From Limnomonas spitsbergensis (Eukaryota; Chlorophyta; Chlorophyceae; Chlamydomonadales), in NCBI GenBank assembly GCA_037349105.1, contig JAYJMM010000041.1, forward strand, positions 868,001 through 932,000: a DNA stretch of 64,000 nt, written 5' to 3'. The notes beneath the pieces are model-generated. The model saw nothing but the letters and a program-made list of their open reading frames with translations. It did not search any database and was not told the origin of the DNA. Positions within the stretch are counted from its first letter, which is position 1; each line of letters starts with the position of its first letter. Positions 33,076 through 48,112 of the stretch are shown here, one piece after another. Both the position numbers and the translations under genes were made by a program.

Positions 33076-33108
33076 ATGTTTGCGGTGGCTCGGGAGCTGG
33101 GAGAGATG
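33076..33108 (+). pseudogene. Array exon copy truncated after 33 bases
   Basis: Normal pyrimidine tract and acceptor, then the exon to GGGAGAGATG, where it passes directly into satellite (CAGAACCCCAGCC). The donor and last 62 bases are lost. AGATG occurs both in the exon (AGATGAGCG) and in the satellite (CAGATGCAG), so a recombination at this 5-bp identity explains the junction. Confidence 0.85.
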
Positions 33109-34611
33109 CAGAACCCCAGCCACACCTGCCATCACCCAGCTGCAGACCCTCACCCTCACCTGCCATCACACAGATGCAGAACCCCAGCCACACATGCCAT
33201 CACCCAGTTGCAGGCCCTCAGCCTCACCTGCCATCACAAATTTGCAGAACCCCAGCCACACCTGCCATCACCCAGCTGCAGACCCTCAGCCTCACCTGCT
33301 ATCACACATTTGCAGAACCCAAGCCACACCTGCCATCACCCAGCTGCAGGCCCTCACCCTCACCTGCCATCACACAGATGCAGAACCCCAGCCACACATG
33401 CCATCACCCAGTTGCAGGCCCTCAGCCTCACCTGCCATCACACATTTGCAGAACCCCAGCCACACCTGCCATCACCCAGCTGCAGGCCCTCAGCCTCACC
33501 TGCCATCACACAGATGCAAAACCCCAGCCACACCTGCCATCACCCAGCTGCAGGCCCTCAGCCTCACCTGCCTTCACACAGATGCAGAACCCCAGCCACA
33601 CCTGCCATCACCCAGCTGCAGACCCTCAGCCTCACCTGTCATCACATACATGCAATCACCGAGTTACAGACCTTCAGCAATGCCTCTCCCCCCCTTTCAG
33701 ATGTTTGCGGTGGCTCGGGAGCTGGGAGAGATGAGCGAAGTGGGAGTGGAGGCCGCGGCGCAAGGAGGGCACCATCATCCCTTCGACACAAGCAGGTACA
33801 CAATAACTCCCAGGGTCCATCACCCAATTGCAGGCCCTCAGCCTCACCTGCCATCACACATTTTCAGAACCCCAGCCACACCTGCCATCACCCAGCTGAA
33901 GGCCCTCAGCCTCACCTGCCATCACACAGATGCAGAACCCCAGCCACACCTGCCATCACCCAGCTGCAGACCCTCACCCTCACCTGCCATCACACAGATG
34001 CAGAACCCCAGCCACACATGCCATCACCCAGTTGCAGGCCCTCAGCCTCACCTGCCATCACAAATTTGCAGAACCCCAGCCACACCTGCCATCACCCAGC
34101 TGCAGACCCTCAGCCTCACCTGCTATCACACATTTGCAGAACCCCAGCCACACCTGCCAACACCCAGCTGCAGGCCCTCACCCTCACCTGCCATCACACA
34201 GATGCAGAACCCCAGCCACACATGCCATCACCCAGTTGCATGCCCTCAGCATCACCTGCCTTCACACAGATGCAGAACCCCAGCCACACCTGCCATCACC
34301 CAGCTGCAGACCCTCAGCCTCACCTGCCATCACACAGATGCAGAACCCCAGCCACACATGCCATCACCCAGCTGCAGACCCTCAGCCTCACCTGTCATCA
34401 CATACTTGCAGAACCCCAGCCACACATGCCATCACCCAGTTGCAGACACTCAGCCTCACCTGCCATCACATATTTGCAGAACCCCAGCCTCACCTGCCAT
34501 CACACAGATGCAGAACCCTAGCCACACCTGCCATCACCCAGTTGCAGGCCCTCAGCCATACATGCAATCACCCAGTTACAGACCTTCAGCAATGCCTCTC
34601 CCCCCTTTCAG

Positions 34612-34706
34612 ATGTTTGCGGTGGCTCGGGAGCTGGGAGAGATGAGCGAAGTGGGAGTGGAGGCCACGGCGCAAGGAGGGCACCATCATCCCTTCGACAC
34701 AAGCAG
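34612..34706 (+). other. Array exon copy with shortened pyrimidine tract
   Basis: One C is missing from the C7 run before the acceptor (CTCTCCCCCCTTTCAG), which is why its distance from the previous copy is 911 instead of 912. From this copy onward the codon is ACG (Thr) rather than GCG (Ala) in the middle of the exon. Confidence 0.8.
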
Positions 34707-37700
34707 GTACCCAATAACTCCCAGGGTCCATCACCCAGTTGCAGGCCCTCAGCCTCACCTGCCATCACACAGATGCAGAACCCCAGCCACACCTGCCATC
34801 ACCCAGCTGCAGGCCCTCAGCCTCACCTGCCATCACACAGATGCAGAACCCCAGCCACACCTCCCATCACCCAGCTGCAGACCCTCAGCCTCACATGTCA
34901 TCACATACTTGCAGAACCCCAGCCACACATGCCATCACCCAGCTGCAGACCCTCAGCCTCACCTGCCATCACACAGATGCAGAACCCCAGCCACACATGC
35001 CATCACCCAGTTGCAGACCCTCAGACTCACCTGTCATCACATACTTGCAGAACCCCAGTCACACATGCCATCACCCAGTTGCAGACCCTCAGCCTCACCT
35101 GCCATCACATATTTGCAGAACCCCAGCCACACCTGCCATCACCCAGCTGCATGCCCCCAGCCTCACCTGCCATCACACATTTGCATAACCCCAGCCACAC
35201 CTGCCATCACCCAGCTGCAGAACCTCAGCCTCACATGCCATCACCCAGCTGCAGACCCTCAGCCTCACCTGCCATCACACAGATGCAGAACCCTAGCCAC
35301 ACCTGCCATCACCCAGTTGCAGGCCCTCAGCCATACATGCAATCACCCAGTTACAGACCTTCAGCAATGCCTCTCCCCCCCTTTCAGATGTTTGCGGTGG
35401 CTCGGGAGCTGGGAGAGATGAGCGAAGTGGGAGTGGAGGCCACGGCGCAAGGAGGGCACCATCATCCCTTCGACACAAGCAGGTACCCAATAACTCCCAG
35501 GGTCCATCACCCAGTTGCAGGCCCTCAGCCTCACCTGCCATCACACATTTTCAGAACCCCAGCCACACCTGCCATCACCCAGCTGCAGGCCCTCAGCCTC
35601 ACCTGCCATCACACAGATGCAGAACCCCAGCCACACCTCCCATCACCCAGCTGCAGACCCTCAGCCTCACATGTCATCACATACTTGCAGAACCCCAGCC
35701 ACACATGCCATCACCCAGCTGCAGACCCTCAGCCTCACCTGCCATCACACAGATGCAGAACCCCAGCCACACCTCCCATCACCCAGCTGCAGACCCTCAG
35801 CCTCACCTGCCATCACAAATTTGCAGAACCCCAGCCACACCTGCCATCACCCAGCTGCAGACCCTCAGCCTCACCTGCTATAACACATTTGCAGAACCCC
35901 AGCCACACCTGCCATCACACAGCTGCAGGCCCTCACCTTCACCTGCCATCACACAGATGCAGAACCCCAGCCACACATGCCATCACCCAGTTGCAGGCCC
36001 TCAGCATCACCTGCCATCACACAGATGCAGAACCCCAGCCACACCTGCCATCACCCAGCTGCAGACCCTCAGCCTCACCTGCTATCACACATTTGCAGAA
36101 CCCCAGCCACACCTGCCATCACCCAGCTGCAGGCCCTCACCCTCACCTGCCATCACACAGATGCAGAACCCCAGCCACACCTGCCATCACCCAGCTGCAG
36201 GCCCTCAGCCTCACCTGCCATCACACAGATGCAGAACCCCAGCCACACCTGCCATCACCCAGCTGCAGACCCTCAGCCTCACCTGCCATCACACAGATGC
36301 AGAACCCCAGCCACACATGCCATCACCCAGTTGCAGGCCCTCAGCCTCACCTGCCATCACAAATTTGCAGAACCCCAGCCACACCTGCCATCACCCAGCT
36401 GCAGACCCTCAGCCTCACCTGCCATCACACATTTGCAGAACCCCAGCCACACCTGCCATCACCCAGTTGCAGGCCCTCAGCCTCACCTGCCATCACAAAT
36501 TTGCAGAACCCCAGCCACACCTGCCATCACCCAGCTGCAGACCCTCAGCCTCACCTGCTATCACACATTTGCAGAACCCCAGCCACACCTGCCATCACCC
36601 AGCTGCAGGCCCTCACCCTCACCTGCCATCACACAGATGCAGAACCCCAGCCACACATGCCATCACCCAGTTGCAGGCCCTCAGCCTCACCTGCCATCAC
36701 ACATTTGCAGAACCCCAGCCACACCTGCCATCACCCAGCTGCAGGCCCTCACCCTCACCTGCCATCACACAGATGCAGAACCCCAGCCACACCTGCCATC
36801 ACCCAGCTGAAGGCCCTCAGCCTCACCTGCCATCACACAGATGCAGAACCCCAGCCACACCTGCCATCACCCAGCTGCAGACCCTCACCCTCACCTGCCA
36901 TCACACAGATGCAGAACCCCAGCCACACCTGCCATCACCCAGCTGAAGGCCCTCAGCCTCACCTGCCATCACACAGATGCAGAACCCCAGCCACACCTGC
37001 CATCACCCAGCTGCAGACCCTCACCCTCACCTGCCATCACACAGATGCAGAACCCCAGCCACACATGCCATCACCTAGTTGCAGGCCCTCAGCCTCACCT
37101 GCCATCACAAATTTGCAGAACCCCAGCCACACCTGCCATCACCCAGCTGCAGACCCTCAGCCTCACCTGCTATCACACATTTGCAGAACCCAAGCCACAC
37201 CTGCCATCACCCAGCTGCAGGCCCTCACCCTCACCTGCCATCACACTGATGCAGAACCCCAGCCACACATGCCATCACCCAGTTGCAGGCCCTCAGCCTC
37301 ACCTGCCATCACACATTTGCAGAACCCCAGCCACACCTGCCATCACCTAGCTGCAGGCCCTCAGCCTCACCTGCCATCACACAGATGCAAAACCCCAGCC
37401 ACACCTGCCATCACCCAGCTGCAGGCCCTCAGCCTCACCTGCCATCACACAGATGCAGAACCCCAGCCACACCTGCCATCACCCAGCTGCAGACCCTCAG
37501 CCTCACCTGTCATCACATACATGCAATCGCCGAGTTACAGACCTTCAGCAATGCCTCTCCCCCCCTTTCAGATGTTTGCGGTGGCTCGGGAGCTGGGAGA
37601 GATGAGCGAAGTGGGAGTGGAGGCCACGGCGCAAGGAGGGCACCATCATCCCTTCGACACAAGCAGGTACCCAATAACTCCCAGGGTCCATCACCCAATT

Positions 37701-40700
37701 GCAGGCCCTCAGCCTCACCTGCCATCACACATTTTCAGAACCCCAGCCACACCTGCCATCACCCAGCTGAAGGCCCTCAGCCTCACCTGCCATCACACAG
37801 ATGCAGAACCCCAGCCACACCTGCCATCACCCAGCTGCAGACCCTCACCCTCACCTGCCATCACACAGATGCAGAACCCCAGCCACACATGCCATCACCC
37901 AGTTGCAGGCCCTCAGCCTCACCTGCCATCACAAATTTGCAGAACCCCAGCCACACCTGCCATCACCCAGCTGCAGACCCTCAGCCTCACCTGCTATCAC
38001 ACATTTGCAGAACCCCAGCCACACCTGCCAACACCCAGCTGCAGGCCCTCACCCTCACCTGCCATCACACAGATGCAGAACCCCAGCCACACATGCCATC
38101 ACCCAGTTGCATGCCCTCAGCATCACTTGCCTTCACACAGATGCAGAACCCCAGCCACACCTGCCATCACCCAGCTGCAGACCCTCAGCCTCACCTGCCA
38201 TCACACAGATGCAGAACCCCAGCCACACATGCCATCACCCAGCTGCAGACCCTCAGCCTCACCTGTCATCACATACTTGCAGAACCCCAGCCACACATGC
38301 CATCACCCAGTTGCAGACACTCAGCCTCACCTGCTATCACATATTTGCAGAACCCCAGCCTCACCTGCCATCACACAGATGCAGAACCCTAGCCACACCT
38401 GCCATCACCCAGTTGCAGGCCCTCAGCCATACATGCAATCACCCAGTTACAGACCTTCAGCAATGCCTCTCCCCCCCTTTCAGATGTTTGCGGTGGCTCG
38501 GGAGCTGGGAGAGATGAGCGAAGTGGGAGTGGAGGCCACGGCGCAAGGAGGGCACCATCATCCCTTCGACACAAGCAGGTACCCAATAACTCCCAGGGTC
38601 CATCACCCAGTTGCAGGCCCTCAGCCTCACCTGCCATCACACAGATGCAGAACCCCAGCCACACCTGCCATCACCCAGCTGCAGGCCCTCAGCCTCACCT
38701 GCCATCACACAGATGCAGAACCCCAGCCACACCTCCCATCACCCAGCTGCAGACCCTCAGCCTCACATGTCATCACATACTTGCAGAACCCCAGCCACAC
38801 ATGCCATCACCCAGCTGCAGACCCTCAGCCTCACCTGCCATCACACAGATGCAGAACCCCAGCCACACATGCCATCACCCAGTTGCAGACCCTCAGCCTC
38901 ACCTGTCATCACATACTTGCAGAACCCCAGTCACACATGCCATCACCCAGTTGCAGACCCTCAGCCTCACCTACCATCACATATTTGCAGAACCCCAGCC
39001 ACACCTGCCATCACCCAGCTGCATGCCCCCAGCCTCACCTGCCATCACACATTTGCATAACCCCAGCCACACCTGCCATCACCCAGCTGCAGAACCTCAG
39101 CCTCACATGCCATCACCCAGCTGCAGACCCTCAGCCTCACCTGCCATCACACAGATGCAGAACCCTAGCCACACCTGCCATCACCCAGTTGCAGGCCCTC
39201 AGCCATACATGCAATCACCCAGTTACAGACCTTCAGCAATGCCTCTCCCCCCCTTTCAGATGTTTGCGGTGGCTCGGGAGCTGGGAGAGATGAGCGAAGT
39301 GGGAGTGGAGGCCACGGCGCAAGGAGGGCACCATCATCCCTTCGACACAAGCAGGTACCCAATAACTCCCAGGGTCCATCACCCAGTTGCAGGCCCTCAG
39401 CCTCACCTGCCATCACACATTTTCAGAACCCCAGCCACACCTGCCATCACCCAGCTGCAGGCCCTCAGCCTCACCTGCCATCACACAGATGCAGAACCCC
39501 AGCCACACCTCCCATCACCCAGCTGCAGACCCTCAGCCTCACATGTCATCACATACTTGCAGAACCCCAGCCACACATGCCATCACCCAGCTGCAGACCC
39601 TCAGCCTCACCTGCCATCACACAGATGCAGAACCCCAGCCACACCTCCCATCACCCAGCTGCAGACCCTCAGCCTCACCTGCCATCACAAATTTGCAGAA
39701 CCCCAGCCACACCTGCCATCACCCAGCTGCAGACCCTCAGCCTCACCTGCTATAACACATTTGCAGAACCCCAGCCACACCTGCCATCACCCAGCTGCAG
39801 GCCCTCACCCTCACCTGCCTTCACACAGATGCAGAACCCCAGCCACACATGCCATCACCCAGTTGCAGGCCCTCAGCATCACCTGCCTTCACACAGATGC
39901 AGAACCCCAGCCACACCTGCCATCACCCAGCTGCAGACCCTCAGCCTCACCTGCTATCACACATTTGCAGAACCCCAGCCACACCTGCCATCACCTAGCT
40001 GCAGGCCCTCACCCTCACCTGCCATCACACAGATGCAGAACCCCAGCCACACCTGCCATCACCCAGCTGAAGGCCCTCAGCCTCACCTGCCATCACACAG
40101 ATGCAGAACCCCAGCCACACCTGCCATCACCCAGCTGCAGACCCTCACCCTCACCTGCCATCACACAGATGCAGAACCCCAGCCACACATGCCATCACCC
40201 AGTTGCAGACCCTCAGCCTCACCTGCCATCACAAATTTGCAGAACCCCAGCCACACCTGCCATCACCCAGCTGCAGACCCTCAGCCTCACCTGCTATCAC
40301 ACATTTGCAGAACCCCAGCCACACCTGCCAACACCCAGCTGCAGGCCCTCACCCTCACCTGCCATCACACAGATGCATGCCCCAGCCACACCTGCCATCA
40401 CCCAGCTGCAGACCCTCAGCCTCACCTGCCATCACACAGATGCAGAACCCCAGCCACACATGCCATCACCCAGCTGCAGACCCTCAGCCTCACCTGTCAT
40501 CACATACTTGCAGAACCCCAGCCACACATGCCATCACCCAGTTGCAGACACTCAGCCTCACCTGCCATCACATATTTGCAGAACCCCAGCCTCACCTGCC
40601 ATCACACAGATGCAGAACCCTAGCCACACCTGCCATCACCCAGTTGCAGGCCCTCAGCCATACATGCAATCACCCAGTTACACACCTTCAGCAATGCCTC

Positions 40701-43700
40701 TCCCCCCCTTTCAGATGTTTGCGGTGGCTCGGGAGCTGGGAGAGATGAGCGAAGTGGGAGTGGAGGCCACGGCGCAAGGAGGGCACCATCATCCCTTCGA
40801 CACAAGCAGGTACCCAATAACTCCCAGGGTCCATCACCCAGTTGCAGGCCCTCAGCCTCACCTGCCATCACACAGATGCAGAACCCCAGCCACACCTGCC
40901 ATCACCCAGCTGCAGGCCCTCAGCCTCACCTGCCATCACACAGATGCAGAACCCCAGCCACACCTCCCATCACCCAGCTGCAGACCCTCAGCCTCACATG
41001 TCATCACATACTTGCAGAAGCCCAGCCACACATGCCATCACCCAGCTGCAGACCCTCAGCCTCACCTGCCATCACACAGATGCAGAACCCCAGCCACACC
41101 TGCCATCACCCAGTTGCAGACCCTCAGCCTCACCTGTCATCACATACTTGCAGAACCCCAGTCACACATGCCATCACCCAGTTGCAGACCCTCAGCCTCA
41201 CCTGCCATCACATATTTGCAGAACCCCAGCCACACCTGCCATCACCCAGTTGCATGCCCCCAGCCTCACCTGCCATCACACATTTGCATAACCCCAGCCA
41301 CACCTGCCATCACCCAGCTGCAGAACCTCAGCCTCACATGCCATCACCCAGCTGCAGACCCTCAGCCTCACCTGCCATCACACAGATGCAGAACCCTAGC
41401 CACACCTGCCATCACCCAGTTGCAGGCCCTCAGCCATACATGCAATCACCCAGTTACAGACCTTCAGCAATGCCTCTCCCCCCCTTTCAGATGTTTGCGG
41501 TGGCTCGGGAACTGGGAGAGATGAGCGAAGTGGGAGTGGAGGCCACGGCGCAAGGAGGGCACCATCATCCCTTCGACACAAGCAGGTACCCAATAACTCC
41601 CAGGGTCCATCACCCAGTTGCAGGCCCTCAGCCTCACCTGCCATCACACATTTGCAGAACCCCAGCCACACCTGCCATCACCCAGCTGCAGGCCCTCAGC
41701 CTCACCTGCCATCACACAGATGCAGAACCCCAGCCACACCTCCCATCACCCAGCTGCAGACCCTCAGCCTCACATGTCATCACATACTTGCAGAACCCCA
41801 GCCACACATGCCATCACCCAGCTGCAGACCCTCAGCCTCACCTGCCATCACACAGATGCAGAACCCCAGCCACACCTCCCATCACCCAGCTGCAGACCCT
41901 CAGCCTCACCTGCCATCACAAATTTGCAGAACCCCAGCCACACCTGCCATCACCCAGCTGCAGACCCTCAGCCTCACCTGCTATAACACATTTGCAGAAC
42001 CCCAGCCACACCTGCCATCACCCAGCTGCAGGCCCTCACCCTCACCTGCCATCACACAGATGCAGAACCCCAGCCACACATGCCATCACCCAGTTGCAGG
42101 CCCTCAGCATCACCTGCCTTCACACAGATGCAGAACCCCAGCCACACCTGCCATCACCCAGCTGCAGACCCTCAGCCTCACCTGCCATCACACAGATGCA
42201 GAACCCCAGCCACACATGCCATCACCCAGCTGCAGACCCTCAGCCTCACCTGTCATCACATACTTGCAGAACCCCAGCCACACATGCCAACACCCAGTTG
42301 CATACACTCAGCCTCACATGCCATCACATATTTGCAGAACCCCAGCCTCACCTGCCATCACACAGATGCAGAACCCTAGCCACACCTGCCATCACCCAGT
42401 TGCAGGCCCTCAGCCATACATGCAATCACCCAGTTACAGACCTTTAGCAATGCCTCTCCCCCCCTTTCAGATGTTTGCGGTGGCTCGGGAGCTGGGAGAG
42501 ATGAGCGAAGTGGGAGTGGAGGCCACGGCGCAAGGAGGGCACCATCATCCCTTCGACACAAGCAGGTACCCAATAACTCCCAGGGTCCATCACCCAGTTG
42601 CAGGCCCTCAGCCTCACCTGCCATCACACATTTGCAGAACCCCAGCCACACCTGCCATCACCCAGCTGCAGGCCCTCAGCCTCACCTGCCATCACACAGA
42701 TGCAGAACCCCAGCCACACCTCCCATCACCCAGCTGCAGACCCTCAGCCTCACATGTCATCACATACTTGCAGAACCCCAGCCACACATGCCATCACCCA
42801 GCTGCAGACCCTCAGCCTCACCTGCCATCACACAGATGCAGAACCCCAGCCACACATGCCATCACCCAGTTGCAGGCCCTCAGCCTCACCTGCCATCACA
42901 AATTTGCAGAACCCCAGCCACACCTGCCATCACCCAGCTGCAGACCCTCAGCCTCACCTGCTATCACACATTTGCAGAAACCCAGCCACACCTGCCATCA
43001 CCCAGCTGCAGGCCCTCACCCTCACGTGCCATCACACAGATGCAGAACCCCAGCCACACATGCCATCACCCAGTTGCAGGCCCTCAGCATCACCTGCCTT
43101 CACACAGATGCAGAACCCCAGCCACACCTGCCATCACCCAGCTGCAGACCCTCAGCCTCACCTGCCATCACACAGATGCAGAACCCCAGCCACACATGCC
43201 ATCACCCAGCTGCAGTCCCTCAGCCTCACCTGTCATCACATACTTGCAGAACCCCAGCCACACATGCCATCACCCAGTTGCAGACCCTCAGCCTCACCTG
43301 CCATCACATCTTTGCAGAACCCCAGCCACACCTGCCATCACCCAGCTGCATGCCCCCAGCCTCACCTGCCATCACACATTTGCAGAACCCCAGCCACACC
43401 TGCCATCACCCAGCTGCAGACCCTCAGCCTCACATGCCATCACCCAGCTGCATACCCTCAGCCTCACCTGCCATCACACAGATGCAGAACCCTAGCCACA
43501 CCTGCCATCACCCAGTTGCAGGCCCGCAGCCGAACATGCCATCACCCAGTTGCAGACCTTCAGCAATGCCTCTCCCCCCCTTTCAGATGTTTGCGGTGGC
43601 TCGGGAGCTGGGAGAGATGAGCGAAGTGGGAGTGGAGGCCACGGCGCAAGGAGGGCACCATCATCCCTTCGACACAAACAGGTACCCAATAACTCCCAGG

Positions 43701-46561
43701 GTCCATCACCCAGTTGCAGGCCCTCAGCCTCACCTGCCATCACACATTTGCAGAACCCCAGCCACACCTGCCATCACCCAGCTGCAGGCCCTCAGCCTCA
43801 CCTGCAATCACACAGATGCAGAACCCCAGCCACACATCCCATCACCCAGCTGCAGACCCTCAGCCTCACCTGCCATCACACAGATGCAGAACCCCAGCCA
43901 CACCTGCCATCACCCAGTTGCAGGCCCTCAGCCTCACCTGCCATCACAAACTTGCAGAACCCCAGACACACCTGCCATCACCCAGCTGCAGACCCTCAGC
44001 CTCACCTGCTATCACACATTTGCAGAACCCCAGCCACACCTGCCATCACCCAGCTGCAGGCCCTCAGCCTCACCTGCCATCACACAGATGAAGAACCCCA
44101 GCCACACCTCCCATCACCCAGCTGCAGACCCTCAGCCTCACATGTCATCACATACTTGCAGAACCCCAGCCACACATGCCATCACCCAGCTGCAGACCCT
44201 CAGCCTCACCTGCCATCACCCAGCTGCAGACCCTCAGCCTCACCTGCCATCACACATTTGCAGAACCCCAGCCACACCTGCCATCACCCAGGTGCAGACC
44301 CTCAGCCTCACCTGCCATCACCCAGCTGCAGACCCTCAGCCTCACCTGCCATCACACAGATGCAGAACCCTAGCCACACCTGCCATCACCCAGTTGCAGG
44401 CCCTCAGCCATACATGCAATCACCCAGTTACAGACCTTCAGCAATGCCTCTCCCCCCCTTTCAGATGTTTGCGGTGGCTCGGGAGCTGGGAGAGATGAGC
44501 GAAGTGGGAGTGGAGGCCACGGCGCAAGGAGGGCACCATCATCCCTTCGACACAAGCAGGTACCCAATAACTCCCAGGGTCCATCACCCAGTTGCAGGCC
44601 CTCAGCCTCACCTGCCATCACACATTTGCAGAACCCCAGCCACACCTGCCATCACCCAGCTGCAGGCCCTCAGCCTCACCTGCCATCACACAGATGCAGA
44701 ACCCCAGCCACACCTCCCATCACCCAGCTGCAGACCCTCAGCCTCACATGTCATCACATACTTGCAGAACCCCAGCCACACATGCCATCACCCAGCTGCA
44801 GACCCTCAGCCTCACCTGCCATCACACAGATGCAGAACCCCAGCCACACCTCCCATCACCCAGCTGCAGACCCTCAGCCTCACCTGCCATCACAAATTTG
44901 CAGAACCCCAGCCACACCTGCCATCACCCAGCTGCAGACCCTCAGCCTCACCTGCTATAACACATTTGCAGAACCCCAGCCACACCTGCCATCACCCAGC
45001 TGCAGGCCCTCACCCTCACCTGCCATCACACAGATGCAGAACCCCAGCCACACCTGCCATCACCCAGTTGCATGCCCTCAGCATCACCTGCCTTCACACA
45101 GATGCAGAACCCCAGCCACACCTGCCATCACCCAGCTGCAGACCCTCAGCCTCACCTGCCATCACACAGATGCAGAACCCCAGCCACACATGCCATCACC
45201 CAGCTGCAGACCCTCAGCCTCACCTGTCATCACATACTTGCAGAACCCCAGCCACACATGCCAACACCCAGTTGCATACACTCAGCCTCACATGCCATCA
45301 CATATTTGCAGAACCCCAGCCTCACCTGCCATCACACAGATGCAGAACCCTAGCCACACCTGCCATCACCCAGTTGCAGGCCCTCAGCCATACATGCAAT
45401 CACCCAGTTACAGACCTTTAGCAATGCCTCTCCCCCCCTTTCAGATGTTTGCGGTGGCTCGGGAGCTGGGAGAGATGAGCGAAGTGGGAGTGGAGGCCAC
45501 GGCGCAAGGAGGGCACCATCATCCCTTCGACACAAGCAGGTACCCAATAACTCCCAGGGTCCATCACCCAGTTGCAGGCCCTCAGCCTCACCTGCCATCA
45601 CACATTTGCAGAACCCCAGCCACACCTGCCATCACCCAGCTGCAGGCCCTCAGCCTCACCTGCCATCACACAGATGCAGAACCCCAGCCACACCTCCCAT
45701 CACCCAGCTGCAGACCCTCAGCCTCACATGTCATCACATACTTGCAGAACCCCAGCCACACATGCCATCACCCAGCTTCAGACCCTCAGCCTCACCTGCC
45801 ATCACACAGATGCAGAACCCCAGCCACACATGCCATCACCCAGTTGCAGGCCCTCAGCCTCACCTGCCATAACAAATTTGCAGAACCCCAGCCACACCTG
45901 CCATCACCCAGCTGCAGACCCTCAGCCTCACCTGCTATCACACATTTGCAGAAACCCCAGCCACACCTGCCATCACCCAGCTGCAGGCCCTCACCCTCAC
46001 GTGCCATCACACAGATGCAGAACCCCAGCCACACATGCCATCACCCAGTTGCAGGCCCTCAGCATCACCTGCCTTCACACAGATGCAGAACCCCAGCCAC
46101 ACCTGCCATCACCCAGCTGCAGACCCTCAGCCTCACCTGCCATCACACAGATGCAGAACCCCAGCCACACATGCCATCACCCAGCTGCAGTCCCTCAGCC
46201 TCACCTGTCATCACATACTTGCAGAACCCCAGCCACACATGCCATCACCCAGTTGCAGACCCTCAGCCTCACCTGCCATCACATCTTTGCAGAACCCCAG
46301 CCACACCTGCCATCACCCAGCTGCATGCCCCCAGCCTCACCTGCCATCACACATTTGCAGAACCCCAGCCACACCTGCCATCACCCAGCTGCAGACCCTC
46401 AGCCTCACATGCCATCACCCAGCTGCATACCCTCAGCCTCACCTGCCATCACACAGATGCAGAACCCTAGCCGCACCTGCCATCACCCAGTTGCAGGCCC
46501 TCAGCCATACATGCCATCACCCAGTTGCAGACCTTCAGCAATGCCTCTCCCCCCCTTTCAG

Positions 46562-46656
46562 ATGTTTGCGGTGGCTCGGGAGCTGGGAGAGATGAGCGAA
46601 GTGGGAGTGGAGGCCACGGCGCAAGGAGGGCACCATCATCCCTTCGACGCAAACAG
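46562..46656 (+). other. Array exon copy with two substitutions near the donor
   Basis: Reads FDANR instead of FDTSR or FDTNR (GACGCAAACAG|GTACCC). Member of the N class (Asn before Arg). Confidence 0.8.
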
Positions 46657-48017
46657 GTACCCAATAACTCCCAGGGTCCATCACCCAGTTGCAGGCCCTC
46701 AGCCTCACCTGCCATCACACATTTGCAGAACCCCAGCCACACCTGCCATCACCCAGCTGCAGGCCCTCAGCCTCACCTGCCATCACACAGATGCAGAACC
46801 CCAGCCACACATCCCATCACCCAGCTGCAGACCCTCAGCCTCACATGTCATCACATACTTGCAGAACCCCAGCCACACATGCCATCACCCAGCTGCAGAC
46901 CCTCAGCCTCACCTGCCATCACACAGATGCAGAACCCCAGCCACACCTGCCATCACCCAGTTGCAGGCCCTCAGCCTCACCTGCCATCACAAACTTGCAG
47001 AACCCCAGCCACACCTGCCATCACCCAGCTGCAGACCCTCAGCCTCACCTGCTATCACACATTTGCAGAACCCCAGCCACACCTGCCATCACCCAGCTGC
47101 AGGCCCTCAGCCTCACCTGCCATCACACAGATGAAGAACCCCAGCCACACCTCCCATCACCCAGCTGCAGACCCTCAGCCTCACATGTCATCACATACTT
47201 GCAGAACCCCAGCCACACATGCCATCACCCAGCTGCAGACCCTCAGCCTCACCTGCCATCACACAGATGCAGAACCCCAGCCACACATGCCATCACCCAG
47301 TTGCAGGCCCTCAGCCTCACCTGCCATCACAAATTTGCAGAACCCCAGCCACACCTGCCATCACCCAGCTGCAGACCCTCAGCCTCACCTGCTATCACAC
47401 ATTTGCAGAAACCCAGCCACACCTGCCATCACCCAGCTGCAGGCCCTCACCCTCACGTGCCATCACACAGATGCAGAACCCCAGCCACACATGCCATCAC
47501 CCAGTTGCAGGCCCTCAGCATCACCTGCCTTCACACAGATGCAGAACCCCAGCCACACCTGCCATCACCCAGCTGCAGACCCTCAGCCTCACCTGCCATC
47601 ACAGAGATGCAGAACCCCAGCCACACATGCCATCACCCAGCTGCAGACCCTCAGCCTCACCTGCCATCACATACTTGCAGAACCCCAGCCACACATGTCA
47701 TCACCCAGTTGCAGACCCTCAGCCTCACCTGCCATCACATATTTGCAGAACCCCAGCCACACCTGCCATCACCCAGCTGCATGCCCCCAGCCTCACCTGC
47801 CATCACACATTTGCAGAACCCCAGTTACACCTGCCATCACCCAGGTGCAGACCCTCAGCCTCACCTGCCATCACCCAGCTGCAGACCCTCAGCCTCACCT
47901 GCCATCACACAGATGCAGAACCCTAGCCACACCTGCCATCACCCAGTTGCAGGCCCTCAGCCATACATGCAATCACCCAGTTACAGACCTTCAGCAATGC
48001 CTCTCCCCCCCTTTCAG

Positions 48018-48112
48018 ATGTTTGCGGTGGCTCGGGAGCTGGGAGAGATGAGCGAAGTGGGAGTGGATGCCACGGCGCAAGGAGGGCACCATCATCCCTT
48101 CGACACAAGCAG
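48018..48112 (+). other. Array exon copy with Glu to Asp change
   Basis: GTGGAG is changed to GTGGAT (VGVDATA). It is the only copy with this change, so it post-dates the duplication that made it. Confidence 0.8.

Noticed and set aside
33930..39293. A 1,787-codon open frame and similar ones (1,118, 959, 948 codons) rich in SHTCHHPAA and CRPSASPAI
   Set aside because: They follow from a stop-free 34-bp satellite read in any phase; overlapping frames are equally open, and the frames run straight through acceptors, exon copies and donors.
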